From the NCBI RefSeq assembly GCF_016801865.2, contig NC_068939.1, positions 4,354,382 to 4,418,381 of the forward strand: a stretch of 64,000 nucleotides of DNA, in the 5' to 3' direction. The notes beneath the pieces were generated by a model. That model was given only the letters and a program-made list of their open reading frames with translations, did not search any database and was not told the DNA's origin. Position 1 is the stretch's first letter; the number at the start of each line of letters is the position of its first letter. The DNA comes from Culex pipiens pallens (lineage: Eukaryota > Arthropoda > Insecta > Diptera > Culicidae). Positions 32,210-45,114 of the stretch are shown piece by piece. Made by a program: the position numbers and the translations under genes.

Positions 32210-34110
32210 GAACTTTGTCATTTTGGACATTTTGGTCGTTTTAGTCATTTTGGACATTTTGGTAGATTTGTTCATTTTGGTCGTTTTGTTTATTTTGGTC
32301 GTTTTGGTTGTTTTTGTCGTTTTTGTCGTTTTAGCAATTTTGGTAATTTTGGTAATTTTGGTAATTTTGGTAATTTTGTTATTTTAGTCGTTTTGGTTAT
32401 TTTGGTAGATTTGTTAATTTCGATCATTTTGTCGTTTTGTTCATTTTGGTCGTTTTTGGTTTTTTGGTCTTTTTGTTCATTTTGGTCGTTTTTGTCGTTT
32501 TGGTCGTTTTTTTTTGTCGTTGTCGTTGCCGTTTTGGTCGTTTTAGTAATTTTGGTCGTTTTGGTCGTTTTAGTCATTTTGGACATTTTGGTCGGTTTGG
32601 TCGGTTTGTTAATTTTGGTCGTTTTTTCCATTTTGGTCGTTTTGTTCATTTTGGTGGTTTTGGTTATTTTGGTAGATTTGTTTATTTTGGTCGTTTTGTT
32701 CATTTGGTCGTTTTGGTTATTTTGGTAGATTTGTTCATTTTGGTCGTTTTGTTCATTTTGGTCGTTTTGGTTTTTTTGTCGTTTTTGTCGTTTTGGTTAT
32801 TTTGGTAGATTTGTTAATTTGGATCATTTTGGACGTTTTTGGTTTTTTGGTGATTTTGTTCATTTTGGTGGTTTTTGTCATTTTGGTCGTTTTTTTTTGT
32901 CGTTGTCGTTGTCGTTGTCGTTTTGGTCGTTTTAGCCATTTTGGTCATTTTGGTCGTTTTAGTCATTTTGGACATTTTGGTCGGTTTGGTCGTTTTGTTC
33001 ATTTTGGTCGTTTTGGTTATTTTGTTCGTTTTGGTTATTTTGGTAGATTTGTTCATTTTGGTCGTTTTGGTTTTTTGGTCGTTTGGTTATTTTGGAAGAT
33101 TTGTTCATTTTGGTCGTATTGTTCATTTTGGTCGTTTTGGTTATTTTGGTCGTTTTAGCCATTTTGGCTATTTTTGTAATTTTGGTCATTTTGGTCATTT
33201 TGGTCGTTTTTGTCGTGTTGGTCGTTTTAGTCGTTTTGGACATTTTGGTATTTTTTTTCGTTTCGTCATTTTCGTCGTTTTGGATATTTTGGTAGATTTG
33301 TTAATTTTGGTTGTTTTTGGTCGTTTTGTTCATTTTGGTCGTTTTGGTTGTTTTGGTCGTTTTGGTCGTTTTTTCGTTTTGGTAGTTTTAGTAATTTTGG
33401 TCGTTTTCGTTATGTTGGTAGATTTTTTCATTTTGATCGTTTTTGTCGTTTTGGTCGTTTTAGCCATTTTGGTAATTTTGGTCATTTGGTTATTTTTGTC
33501 GTTTTGATCATTTTGGTCGTTTCAGTCGTTTTGGTAGTTTTAGTCATTTTGGTAATTTTGGTCGCTCTTTTTTTTTGGTAGATTTGTTCATTTTGGTCGT
33601 TTTGTTCATTTTGGTCGTTTTGGTTATTTTGGTCGTTTTTGTCGTTTTGGTAGTTTTAGTCATTTTGGACATTTTGGTCATTTTGGTTGTTTTAGTTATT
33701 TTGGTAGATTTATTCTTTTTGGTTTTTTTTTGTCGTTTTGGTCGTTTTAGCCATTCTGGTCATTTTGGTAATTTTGGTCATTTTGGTCATTTGGTTATTT
33801 TGGTCGTTTTGGTCATTTTGGTCATTTTGGTAGTTTTAGTCATTTTGTTCATTTTGGTCGTTTTGTTCATTTTGGTCGTTTTGGTCATTTGGTTATTTTG
33901 GTCGTTTTGGTCGTTTTGTCGTTTTAGCCATTTTGGTCATTTTGGTAATTTTTGGTAATTTTGGTCGATTTGGTCGGTTTGGTCGTTTTTGTCGTTTTAG
34001 TCTTTTTGTACATTTTGTTCATTTTGGTCGTTTTAGCCATTTTGGTCATTTTGGTAATTTTGGTAATTTTGGTTGTTTTGGTTATTTGGTTATTTTGGTC
34101 GTTTTGGTCA
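32210..34110. repeat. Degenerate minisatellite of 9-bp units (1.9 kb)
   Basis: The plus strand is built from TTTTGGTCG and variants (TTTTGGTCA, TTTTGGTAA, TTTTGTTCA), with strong G/T strand bias. Because 9 is divisible by 3 and the units rarely form stops, all six frames show long runs such as VLVILVVLV, GRFGHFGRF or TKTTKMTKT. None of these is a gene. Confidence 0.95.
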
Positions 34111-34650
34111 TTTAGGCCATATTTTTCTATTTGGTATTTTTTGTGAACTGAAATTCACTTTGTTTTTATGTTGTTGCAACACAATGCAAAATGAAAATTA
34201 TTTCAGCAAAAGTCCATCGCGGCTACAAGTTTTCAAAGCGCCGTCAAAATGAGTTAAATTTTTGACAACTCTAATTAGTGCTGTAATGAGCTTTTCTGAA
34301 TTATTATTTTGAGTTCAAAAAAGAGTTGTTTAAATAAATTTCTTTTTTCAATTATCAGAAATGGGAGGGATAGACTTTCTCGTTAAAGTTTCAACTCACG
34401 AATTTCTCAACCAATCAAACTTCAATCATAAAAAAATGAAGTCTCATATAAAGCCAGTCACCGTTAAGCAGAAAAGGTCAAACCGATAACCGATCCAATA
34501 ACTTCTGGGGCCTCTCGACGATATGCTTTTTATTTTGCTATCTGCTCGAATGTAAACGAGACTCGGTCCGAAAAGGATTCTTGTGCCGTTGTTTCACCGT
34601 AAAACGGTCCGAGAAGGAAAAAAAAAAGCGAAAAATAAAGACTCACTTAC
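34111..34650. other. Region between minisatellite and candidate exon
   Basis: AT-rich at first, then moderate. Nothing was recognised. Confidence 0.35.
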
Positions 34651-34710
34651 TGCGGCAGTAGTCGTACGTCCCAAGGAAGGTCCGTCGCCAAGAGTCAAGT
34701 GTTTGGCCAT
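34651..34710 (-). CDS. Candidate first coding exon (weak)
   Basis: On the SLO2 strand, an ATG at 34710 opens 20 codons (MAKHLTLGDGPSL and on) that end exactly at a very strong donor, GTAAGTGAG (34650-34642). The local GC content is raised. It ends in phase 0, whereas the known SLO2 exon at 31220 needs phase 2, so it could be SLO2 only through an unseen intermediate exon. It could equally be another gene, or chance. Confidence 0.25.
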
Positions 34711-36605
34711 AAACGCCGAAACCAAATGGATCGTTTGCGAAATGGGTTTGCGTGTGCATGAGCGGGGTATGTTTATGTGTACGTTTGTCAGTTATGGCTT
34801 CAACTCAATCAACCAGTTAAATATGCTGAAGAAGGATCTACCGCATGGTTGATACAGGTTTGAAAATATCTTTTAATCAATTTATTTTATTCTTAAGTAG
34901 TGTAGGCGTTTGTTCAAAATTCAATCAATAATTTGACTCAGACTTAGTTTATATCTAGAACTACTTCTAACGAAACTAATGGCATGTGTGTTTTGCATTT
35001 CCAAGTGATTCTCAATTAATCTTTGAGATCAAAGACCTTTTCCATCCTGCCAGAATACAAAGAAACTTCTCTTTTGTCGTTCATATCTACTCCGAAGATT
35101 GTCTCTCCAGACAGAATTACCATGTCGTTAGACAGTGCCCTCCCAGTCAGCAAGAGTGTCGTTAAATCTCGCACAGTTTGGCCAGCAGCCAACAGATTTA
35201 ACCATTCAAATGAAATCTATTATTCAGCTCCAGACATTCCAAATCCAGCCACAGTCTGGATGTGTGCGTTCAAATCCTTTCGGAAATAATTTCCCACCGT
35301 GCCATATTTGCATTCATAAATGACCACCAACGTTCCGGCGGTCGTCGCCCAGGCTTGCCGGGTGCTTTACGACCAAAACCCAACCGGGTCCAGTAATTTA
35401 TAGTTTTTAATTAAAAGTATAGATAACGCGACGGTGAATACAAGGCACGCCCAGTACCAGAACAGGATAAGCTGTTGGCAGGCACTGCTGTTGGGATAGG
35501 ACCAAAATCCTCCGGGGTACCACAGTGCCTACAGTATTGAAGGTCAGGGCTAGGCCCTGCTGCTATGTGCCATTTGGGACCGAAATTTAACCTAGCGCGA
35601 GATTACTAATGACCTGGGCCGTAAACCCTTCGTGTTGAATTTACTGCATTAGCGACTATAATGCGTTGCAGGCCTGACGTCAAGGGAGAATTATAATTGA
35701 ATTTGTAATTTTGGCAAACTAAATCAAAAATTTTAGCACAAGTTCAAAAAATAAAATAATGCATTTTCTTTTGAAAACATTTTTAGAAAACACACAAATA
35801 AGTCCTTTTATTAATTTTTTTACTACTACTCACAGAAAAATTGCTAATCTGGAAAGTGCAACATTTTTCAGTGTAGTGCACCTTTTATGTAAAAATAAAA
35901 TACAGCGAACTTTCTGCAGCTAGTTGATCCAAGCTCCATACCTCGATATTATGTAACAGTACTTGTTTGGTAACTGGGCTTTGGCTGTAGCCCAGTTACA
36001 GAATGCTGCTCGCTAATTGGGCTGAACGAAAATTTACGAGGGGGTTTCCGATGTATAAAATTTCCTGAATAATTATAAAAATAAAAGTTACTCAAAATTA
36101 TTTATTATGTTCACTTTTCATATTCCTTTGATTGTGACTTGAAATTAAAAAAAGTTTTTTTATTTGTTGAACATCATTTTTGCATCCATTAACCCCTAGG
36201 TAATTTCGGTTTGTTTTGGATTTTTGACGTTTGTCTGCTTCTTAACTGGGCTACGGCTGTTTTTTGAAACAAGTTTATAACATTTCTATTCAGAAAATTC
36301 CTGATAAAGAGATAAAATAAACCTTTAAAATATTATAAATAAGGCCGCTGCAAAAAAAATTGAAAATAATGTAACCCCCTGCCCCCTCCCTCTGCTTTCA
36401 AAATTGGCCTGAAAAATTAAGGCCAAATAAAATATTAAAAAAAGAGATAAAATCAAAATTTCATTGGAACTAGAGATGCATTCAACTGAAAACAATTTAA
36501 AGTGCACTTTCATTCTTTGAAAAACATTTTCAAAAATGATTGAACCTGTTTTTTGTGAAACTTAATTGTACAGTATCCAATACGTATTTTTTTCTCAAGA
36601 ACATT
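34711..36605. other. No gene seen; possible repeat fragment at 35330-35690
   Basis: The 35330-35690 block is GC-rich, with no open frame and a sharp composition boundary (CCGGGTCCAGTAATTTATAG to GTTGCAGGCCTGACGTCAAG). It resembles the untranslated end of a retroelement but shows no domain. The rest is AT-rich. Confidence 0.35.
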
Positions 36606-37085
36606 TTTTTTGAAACTAATATTTTTGAAACTAATAATTTGAAACTGATATTTTTGAAACTAATATTTTTGAAACAAATATTTTTGAAACTAATATTTTT
36701 GAAACAAATATTTTTGAAACTGATATTTTTGAAACTAATATTTTTGGAACGAATATTTTTGAAACTATTTTTTTTGAAACAAATATTTTTGAACCTAATA
36801 TTTTTGAAACTAATATTTTTGAAACTAATATTTTTGAAACTTATATTTTTGAAACTAATATTTTTGAAACTAATATTTTTGAAACTAATATTTTTGAAAC
36901 TAATATTTTTGAAACTAATATTTTTGAAACTAATATTTTTGAAACTAATATTTTTGAAACTAATATTTTTGAAACTAATATTTTTGAAACTAATATTTTT
37001 GAAACTAATATTTTTGAAACTAACATTTTTGAAACTAATATTTTTGAAACTAATATCTTTGAAACCAATATTTTTGAAAACTAAT
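36606..37085. repeat. 15-bp minisatellite, about 30 units
   Basis: The unit TAATATTTTTGAAAC is repeated head to tail, with the central units (about 36850-37020) almost identical and the edges more diverged. The repeat gives open frames in three registers (ISFKN, LIFLK, KILVS). They are by-products of the repeat. Confidence 0.95.
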
Positions 37086-38284
37086 AATTGAGAAACAATT
37101 GTTCTGATGTGTAATGCATTCAACAAGACTTTTCATTGAGATGTTGATTACAATTTCAATTTCATTTTTTAAACAATTATTCATAATCATTTACAGTCAA
37201 AAAAAATCCTATACATCTCAACAACTAGAACAATCTATATTTTCAACATATTACAGGAACGATAAAGTAGTGTTGATGAGAAGTTTTAATTAAGCCGCAC
37301 TTCCCTTAAGGCCTTCAGAAACAGAGCAGTATGCTAATTTGGTGTGTTGCGTCCATCACGTTTACGTTATCATAATTAAACACACTTAACGAAATTACCC
37401 AACACAAACAGTTCCTCATTTCACCACTCAGAGTTTTCTAGGTTGGCACCACCCCTCGCACCTTCCAAAAAGGTCGACCACAAGTCAAATTACATCCATC
37501 CTGCCCAAACACACACAGGGCAAAAAGGTCCACGTATGTATGTGTGCGTCCCTCATATTTATATTTAATTACAAGGGATAATTTATTCAGTGTCTGCACC
37601 AATATGTCTGCCACGGATGACAGCTCGCTTGGGCTGGAAAATCCGACCAAGTTCGACACAAATTGAGTTATCAATTTCAATTTAGGGCGTTCTCGCGACA
37701 CGAAACTGAAACACTCACCGAAGATGACAAATTGGCGTAGCATTTTTCTTGGAAAGTGCGCCGCAACGTATGTAACAACACTGACACACACAGCATTTTC
37801 CAAACAAAGCCAGAAACAACAAAAGGTGTACAGATTTTCTCACGGGTTTTTTGGGAACACTGATAGAAATTTACAAAATTTGTTGTGTTTTTCAAATAAG
37901 GAGTTTTTATTACAAAACTATACTATTCAATAAATTTCTCAAATAATTTCAATCTAGAAACTTTTCACAGTGTAAATCTGTCGAATTTTCTCAGAATTTC
38001 CTTCGTTTCCGTCGAAAAGCTATACGGCACAAAGAACAACTTTCCAGCGAGGGTACTGGGACTTGGCTTGGCACGGGAGGGTAAAACCAACAATAAAGCT
38101 CGGCACTTGATAAGCACCGCAAGGAAGAATAAATATCAAACTCTTCTTCAACGAACCAGATTGCTGTGTGAGTGTAAGGGGAAATCTTGTTTTATAATAC
38201 AATTTTCTCAAGTGTGAGCCGACAAATATTTCCCTTCGGTAGGGTTTGGTTGTCAGAAAATTATATTTAAAAGAAATGCCGTAT
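37086..38284. other. AT-rich, no gene seen
   Basis: Open frames of up to 121 codons occur on the minus strand near 37438-37803, but they have no domain and overlap other frames. Confidence 0.4.
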
Positions 38285-38414
38285 GGGACCATCCACAAAC
38301 CCCCCCCTCGTGGACAATTGTCAATACAAAAAAAAACTTTTTTGTATGGAGCGTGGACAATCGCCAACCCCTCCCCCCCCTCCTAAGGTGTTCACGTGGT
38401 TTATGGATGGTCCC
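38285..38414. mobile_element. MITE with GGGACCATCCA ends, copy 1
   Basis: It begins GGGACCATCCACAAAC and ends GTTTATGGATGGTCCC; runs of C and the block GTATGGAGCGTGGACAATCG lie inside. It is shared with 44409-44565. Confidence 0.8.
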
Positions 38415-40530
38415 TATATGATATTTTGATATCTTTTAAATTTTTAAGTTGATTTTTTCCAAGATCCGCTCAAATCAGCAAAAAAATAAAAAATATAGCA
38501 TAAGACTCTTTTGCGATCACCACTTCCGTTCAAAAATGATTACCTTACTACTTCCAACAACTTATTCAATCTTGAGTCAAGCGACACGCCCGAAACTCTC
38601 GGTAGCTGTTTCCGAGGAAAGATCCAGTTTTTGGCGGGAACAAACCACATCGCGTTGTCGTCCTAAGCTAATTTGAAAACTTTTACGTTGGAAACCAGCC
38701 AGTGCCACCCCTCCCTCGGGAACAACACGCAGCTACATTCATTGTCAGCTCCGGTGAACATTGCGTGCGGTGAATTTAAAGTTTGAAACACGGTGCAGAT
38801 TTTGGTTTTTGGACCCACAGTATTCCATGAATTTTGCGCGATTTGCGAGCTCAGTAATGGTAGCCTACTTTGCGTGTAGGCCGTTTTCGGGACGAAATTT
38901 TTCAAACAGGCTAGAATAATGTCTATTGGAATGTTTCCGTTTTTAGTTTTGTCAATATCAATTTTGGTATAAGACCAATACAAATTTAAATCAAGCTTTT
39001 GTTCCCTTCCCTTCAAAAAACCCCCAAAAATCAGGGGGCAAAAATTGTAATAACCACAAAAAATTATGATTTGTATTGAAAAAAAAAAAAATCATTTCTT
39101 TACTATTTAGAACACAATGCATAACGTTTATGTATGCAGTTTTAATCAAATATAGGTATTTATATCTTTTTACAAATTTTGAATTTGAGACGTAAACATT
39201 CAAGAATTTTTGTTTTCATAAATCCATTGATTTTTTTTTTCAAATTTGTGGCAGTAGCATAACAGTAGCATTGCTTTTTGTTTTTTTGTTGAAAATTTGG
39301 CTTGAAAATTTAATTTATTTGTTTCGCTACCTCCCTCGACGATTGACAAAACACTTAAAATAAGATTTGTACCAGTCTTAAATGATTATTTCTTTTAATG
39401 CTATTTTTTGTATTAGAAATGATGGAGTGAAGCAAAATATACTCAATTCAATGTAGATAGCAAAAGAAATGTGTGTGATTGTTTTTAACTAAAATTGACT
39501 TCGCATTTCCTAAGTCATAAATTTTGAAAATCTGGCAACCCTGGTATGGAATTTCGTCACAAAATAGAGAGATATGCAATTTTTCAAGATTACGAGTATC
39601 TCACAAGTAAATTCAAAATAACATTCAGATCATTATACATCTAGTGGAACAGTTATTTATTGATCTCTCCGACTAATTCGGTATTCTGGCAACCCTGTCA
39701 TAAATTATCACTAATGAACAGTTGCCAGAGACTTCGGTAAAAGATAAATGTTTGTATTTCGTGTATTTTTTCTGATCTTTCCGATAAAAATGTTTTCAAT
39801 TTTTTTAACCAAACAAAACATACCAAAATAGACAAAAATTTGACCAAAATAGACCAAAATTTGATTTTAAATTTTAATTGAGGGATCACTTAAGCAAGTT
39901 TAAAAATTTATCATTATTTCCGTAAAACTCCTAAAACGTATTTTTTCCCATTTGTTATCTTTCAAAAACTGTTTCTTTGCATACACTGATTTAGTCATCA
40001 ACGTCTTTGAAGCAATTCTGTAGATTTTTTTTTAAAGACTGGTAATTACCACACCACAAAGTAACTATGACATCAAATTACAGAATACTTTTCGATTAAA
40101 ATTTAAAATTTAAAAAAAGGGTTATAAAAACAATAATAAGCAATAAATTTCAATCATTTTTTTTTAATTTTGGAACAAAAAATATCGGTTTTGTTCAAAA
40201 ATTAAGTTTTGTCGTACCCATTTTTTTTAACTGAAAAAAACAGAATAATTGAAACATTTTTTTGAGTTTCACGCGATCGAGCTGGAATAAACATAAAAAA
40301 ATCATAAATGTCTATACGTGCCCGTTTTGCAAAAATAAACGATAGAAATTGTATTCTGAATACATTAAAGTCGATTTTACATGTTTATTCAAAAAACGTT
40401 TTTAATGTTCATAATTTATATTTTGCCCCCCGATTTTCGGAATGGTGAATTATGACATGTACATGATAAAAATTGTGGAAACACAAAAAAATTCAATCAA
40501 GATTTTTTTTGTAGTAAAATCTGGCAACTG
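38415..40530. other. AT-rich, no gene seen
   Basis: A phrase AATCTGGCAACCCTG-like (near 39527, 39683 and 41087) recurs, suggesting an old dispersed repeat. Nothing codes. Confidence 0.35.
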
Positions 40531-40713
40531 TACACACTTAGATTTTTTTAACCGAATTCGGTAGTTTAAAAATCGGTAAAGTTCAGGTCGGTAAACCATC
40601 TGTCAAAATGAACAAAATTTTACCGAATTTCGGCTGTACGACTAACTATAAGAACTTCATTACTTTTTACTGAATTCTGTAATTTTCAGTTTACCGAAAA
40701 GTCTATATGTGTA
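40531..40713. mobile_element. MITE of the TACACACTTAGA family, copy 1
   Basis: The left end TACACACTTAGATTTTTTTA and the right end TCTATATGTGTA are inverted. The interior has repeated CGGTAAA / TTTACCG blocks and the phrase CCATCTGTCAAAATGAAC. It is shared with 44876-45114. Confidence 0.65.
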
Positions 40714-42842
40714 ATATTATACATATTTTGTTTATTTTTCATTTATTTTTATTAGGTCCTTTTAGGTGCTGCGGCCAGGTTAGCATCGGGGATCTTCAAA
40801 TGTTTCAAAAATTGCTGGCATGAATCACTTTGAAATAAATACTTTTTTTGTGAATATTACATGAAAACGACATTTGAGAACGATTTACTGTGAATCAGTG
40901 GTAGGAATTTGAAAAAAATCTGATGGGTCATAATCTATAATCGACCAATTACACACATCCTGACATAAAATATCACCACTTAGAAGATGTTTTATATTTT
41001 CGAGGTTCACAATTTTTGCCATAATTTAAATGATTTCCAAAATTTTAGATTTTTTGAATAACCAAAAATGATAGTGAACTTTGAAAATCTGGCAACCTTG
41101 TCGTAATTTTGAAAATCTAACAACAACGCAACTTACAAGACGCAAGATTGGAAGTTGTAATCTTTGGTTGAAGTGGCACCTAGACTTTATTACATATTTA
41201 AAACAAATAAAAAAATCACTACCATTTTTTGTTAAATTTTCGAATAATAAGTCTTACAAATGTGAAAAAACATCAATAATTCCAAAATTCAAAAGCAATG
41301 CAATATCAAATGGTTCTTTTTTAAACTCTCAAAGCGTATGTTCTCTAAAGCTCTTCTCATCTCACAACAAAAAAAGAAGCAAACCCAATCTTCAACCAAG
41401 TCAATTCAGAACCCCACCGTAAGCCGGATCGTAATTTATCCAATCTGCTTTGAGTAAAGAGGCACAGCAAATCCTATCTGGCTGATGATGGTGGCGGTGT
41501 GAGCTTTCAATGGTGTACATATTTTGGGCAGGAGATTTAAACTTATTTCGGGTGAGAGACTTTTTTCGACTTTTGACTTCGGCTTGTGGTGGAGGGTGGA
41601 AAAACGAGAAGTAATGGGAGTAAATTTTCACATCATCCATGAAAGGAAATGGATTTGATTTTATTAGCAGCGGGGGTCGATGGGAGTGGAAGTGGAATAG
41701 AACAAATTTGTGAACGGATAAAGTCAAAATGAAAAAAAAAGTCATGTGAATGACAGCAAATTTGGAGCTTTTTCGCAGATCAAACGATAATTGCTGAGTA
41801 AATACTGATTTTCCAGATGGGATTCTTCAATCAATCAAGATTTAATTTGATGTTCAAAGGTCGATTTAAAATAAGAACATTTGTTTTGTTGATTGATTCA
41901 ATTTGGGATCCGTCCGGGGTTTTCATCTATTTTAGGAAATTTACCAGAAAAGGAAATTATCGTTTATATTGTTATTATCAGTTCAACATAAACAAACACA
42001 CCGGAAAACTTTTTCCACGAAACAAGCTCAAAATTTGCCCCCCAAATCCAACATCAAAACCGAAACCCCAAAATGATTCCCCGAATCAACCATTCTCGAC
42101 ACGAACAATCTTTATGAGTATGTTTGGTATGATGGTGTAGCGTCTTTGAATGACGTGACAAAAGAACGTGAGAAGCAATTACCCCCGACTCACGACACGA
42201 CTTCAACAACTGCCACGACATCAACCTTTGCTCGGTGGGGGCAATTTTGGCACGAACATCACTTAAGCAGAACAAACCTTTGTCCGTTGCAAAAAATAAA
42301 GGAAGGATTGCATCAAAAGAAAGTGGTTGTGTGACACATTTTTTTAGGGTTGAATTTTATTCGTTGTAAAATAATGATTCTCAGAATTTGTCACCATTTC
42401 AGTGTAGAATTTTGGCGAAAACATCAGCTTTACATGAAAATTTTAAATTTCTTAAGAAAAAAAAAAAAAAACAAAAGTGAACCCAGAACCACCCTATCAA
42501 GCGATAATAGTCCCATTACACATTCGTTTTGCACGTGAGAAAACATGTTTTGATGTTGTAAAGGAGTTTCGCCTCTGTTTTTTTTGTTCGTGTGGCCCAT
42601 CCAATCAATTTATGGGGTTATTTTAGCATAAAAGTTCATTGCGTCGTGATTGTTCGTTCAATCTGGCGACAAAAAGGTGTGCGAGAAAACATACACATTT
42701 TTATGGGGTACATGTTTGAGATTTAATAGCGTACTGATTGGGATCGTTTGAAAATCGCTGAAGGGGTTTTCCCTGAGGATTTGCTTAGAAATAGATTTTT
42801 GATGCCATTTTGAAAGTAATTTAATTATCTGAAACAACAATC
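40714..42842. other. AT-rich, no gene seen
   Basis: Several open frames of around 110 codons exist (41081-41422 plus; 41401-41745 minus; 41817-42140 plus). They lack domains, codon bias or splice context, and overlap on opposite strands. Confidence 0.4.
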
Positions 42843-43290
42843 ACTAACTCGCTCACTCACTCACTCCCTAAATCACTCATTTACTCATCCACTCGCTTAC
42901 TTATTCACTCGCTTAATATTTCAATCGCTCACAAACTCACCCACGCACTCAGTCATTCAGACACTCGGTCACAGTTTCACTCACTGACTTTCACTAACTC
43001 ACTCACTCGCTTTCTATTTCAATCGCTCACAAACTCTGCTCATTCACTCACAAACTTACTCAATCGTTTACTCATTCGCTCGTTTATTATCTCACTCGTT
43101 CACAACCTCACCAATTCCCTCGCTCACTAACTCACTTAATAATTCACTCACTAACTATCTCTTTCGCTCAATAACTCACCCTTTCACTCACTCGCTTACT
43201 CATTCACTCACTTACATTTTCAGTTGCTCACAATTTCACCCACTAGGTCACAGTATAACTCACTTACTTCACTCACACATTAATTTCAGA
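42843..43290. repeat. Degenerate (ACTC)n microsatellite-derived tract
   Basis: About 450 bp are built from CACTCACT / CGCTCACT-like tetramers, with many substitutions and occasional AATTTC-type interruptions. It is noncoding. Confidence 0.85.
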
Positions 43291-44408
43291 ATGGACGTTT
43301 CGCTGAATGAATAAAAAATCCACAAAAAAAAACAACTTTTGAACGATTATTTGTGAGAATTTCCCCCTTTTTTCAATCATAACTGATCATATTTGGAATA
43401 TGGAAAAGATCATTTTTGTGAGTTTTTGCAATAAATTCAACAAATGAAAAATGGGCAACACTTTTTTTAAACTTCAAAATTTTTATGGAAGCAGAAGTCA
43501 AATCAACCAAAAACTATTTAAATTGCTTTTTTCCGCCTTTTTAAGCATATTTAGCCCGCTTGAATTTAGCCTCGCTTGAAAATATTACATTTTTTTCGTG
43601 GAATTGCATTGTACAGTAACATTGAATGTTTTTCCTTCGCGAAAAAAAATGTGTTAATACTTAGATATTTTGAAAAATGAAAAAATAATATTGCAAAACA
43701 AATGGATTAGTATAAAATATTCAGTAACCTAAAATCAAATTTTAACAGTTTGCAAAAAGTATATTTTAAATATTCCATCATCGCCCCCCACCATTTATGC
43801 CAAACTTTTTTTTTACAAATTTCTATCCTGATTTTTTAAATTTTAAAACAAAAAGTATTAGAAAATTCTTTATGCATCATAATTTGAAAAATATCAATAA
43901 ATTATTATAACAAATTCTTAAACTGTTACGTTTTGTACCGATCTGTAGTCCCTAAAAAAATAATAAGGTTTTATTTGTTTAAAATTCAAAAATAAAAGTT
44001 GTATATTTTCAGAGTAATGTATAACTGCCTTAAAAAGGTTTGTTTTTTCAAATAAAATTTAAATTTGTTTGTCCTCTGAATTATTGGAAAATTTTTGAAA
44101 GGACAAATACTTGAAATAAAATTGGCATTGGGTTAAGCAGTTCTTTTAAATATTCTTTTTCTAGATTGTTCATAAACATGTGCAATTCTTGAAAACATTT
44201 AAATGTATATTTTAATTTAAAAATTTAGAAAAATAAAAATAGGTTTTTTGCATTTTTTAACAATGCACTTTCTACGTTTTATAATAAGTGATTTGAATAC
44301 TTTTTTTTTAAATTTTTATGCTTTAGCAATAAGTCGTTCCTTGGAATCAAGGTGGAGACTTTTTAGAAAAAAATGTATGTTTTTTTTTGCATTTTTAAAA
44401 CATTAGCA
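43291..44408. other. AT-rich, no gene seen
   Basis: Homopolymer-rich sequence without long open frames or recognisable element ends. Confidence 0.4.
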
Positions 44409-44565
44409 GGGGACCATTCACAAACCACGTGGACACTTTTTTGGAAATGTTAACCCCCCCCCCCTCGTGGACAATTGTTCACACAAAAAAAATTGTATGG
44501 AGCGTGGACAATCGCCATACCCCCCCCCCCCCCTAAAGAGTCCACGTGGTTTATGGATGGTCCCC
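44409..44565. mobile_element. MITE with GGGACCAT ends, copy 2
   Basis: The left end GGGGACCATTCACAAACC with ACGTGGACA pairs with the right end TGTCC-like TCCACGTGGT and TTATGGATGGTCCCC. The centre carries CTCGTGGACAATTGTTCACA and long C runs, as in 38285-38414. This copy is 27 bp longer, keeping the ACGTGGAC part on both arms. Confidence 0.82.
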
Positions 44566-44875
44566 AGTTTCCTTATCCTAATAAAACTGCTGAGTTTTCG
44601 CATCATTTCTAACAAGTTTTTTGAATTGTATAAATTTGAAAACCAAATTATTTAAGGTTCATTCCGGCGTTGCAACGGTACGAAATTTTTCACTTTTTTC
44701 GAAATATATCTCGTATGATATCAAAACCATTCCAAAACATAAATATTATTACAAGTTCGAGTAAGAATTCAAACTTTCTTGGTTTGTGGTCTTGGAGAAT
44801 GAGTCTTAAGAATGTTGTTAGTTTATGGTTTTAAATTTTTTAAGCAAGTTTGAGAAAAATTATGTTTTTGGAAAA
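44566..44875. other. AT-rich, no gene seen
   Basis: No open frame, element end or RNA-like structure was recognised. Confidence 0.35.
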
Positions 44876-45114
44876 TACACCTTTAGATTTTTTTTGCGAA
44901 TTCGGTAAAGTTTACCAAATTTTCAACTGCTGAACAGTTCGGTAAATTGAAAATTACCAAATCGGTAAAAACTTACCGAAAATCGGTAATAAAATTCATT
45001 ATTGTTCATCGTACATACAACCGGTAAAATTTGGTTCATTTTGACAGATGGTTTACCGATGTAAACTTTACGGATTTTTCAACTACCGAATTCTGTTAAT
45101 AAATCCTAGTGTGA
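44876..45114. mobile_element. MITE of the TACACACTTAGA family, copy 2
   Basis: The left end TACACCTTTAGATTTTTTTT and the right end AATAAATCCTAGTGTGA are inverted; CGGTAAA blocks and a TTTTGACAGATGGTTTACCG phrase match 40531-40713 in the opposite orientation. Confidence 0.65.

Noticed and set aside
32178..34146. Many long open frames (Val/Leu/Ile-rich, Phe/Gly-rich and Lys/Thr-rich)
   Set aside because: All are readings of one 9-bp tandem repeat in different frames; none has unique sequence, a start context or splice sites.
36530..37126. 198- and 183-codon frames made of ISFKN and LIFLK repeats
   Set aside because: They are direct translations of the 15-bp minisatellite on opposite strands.
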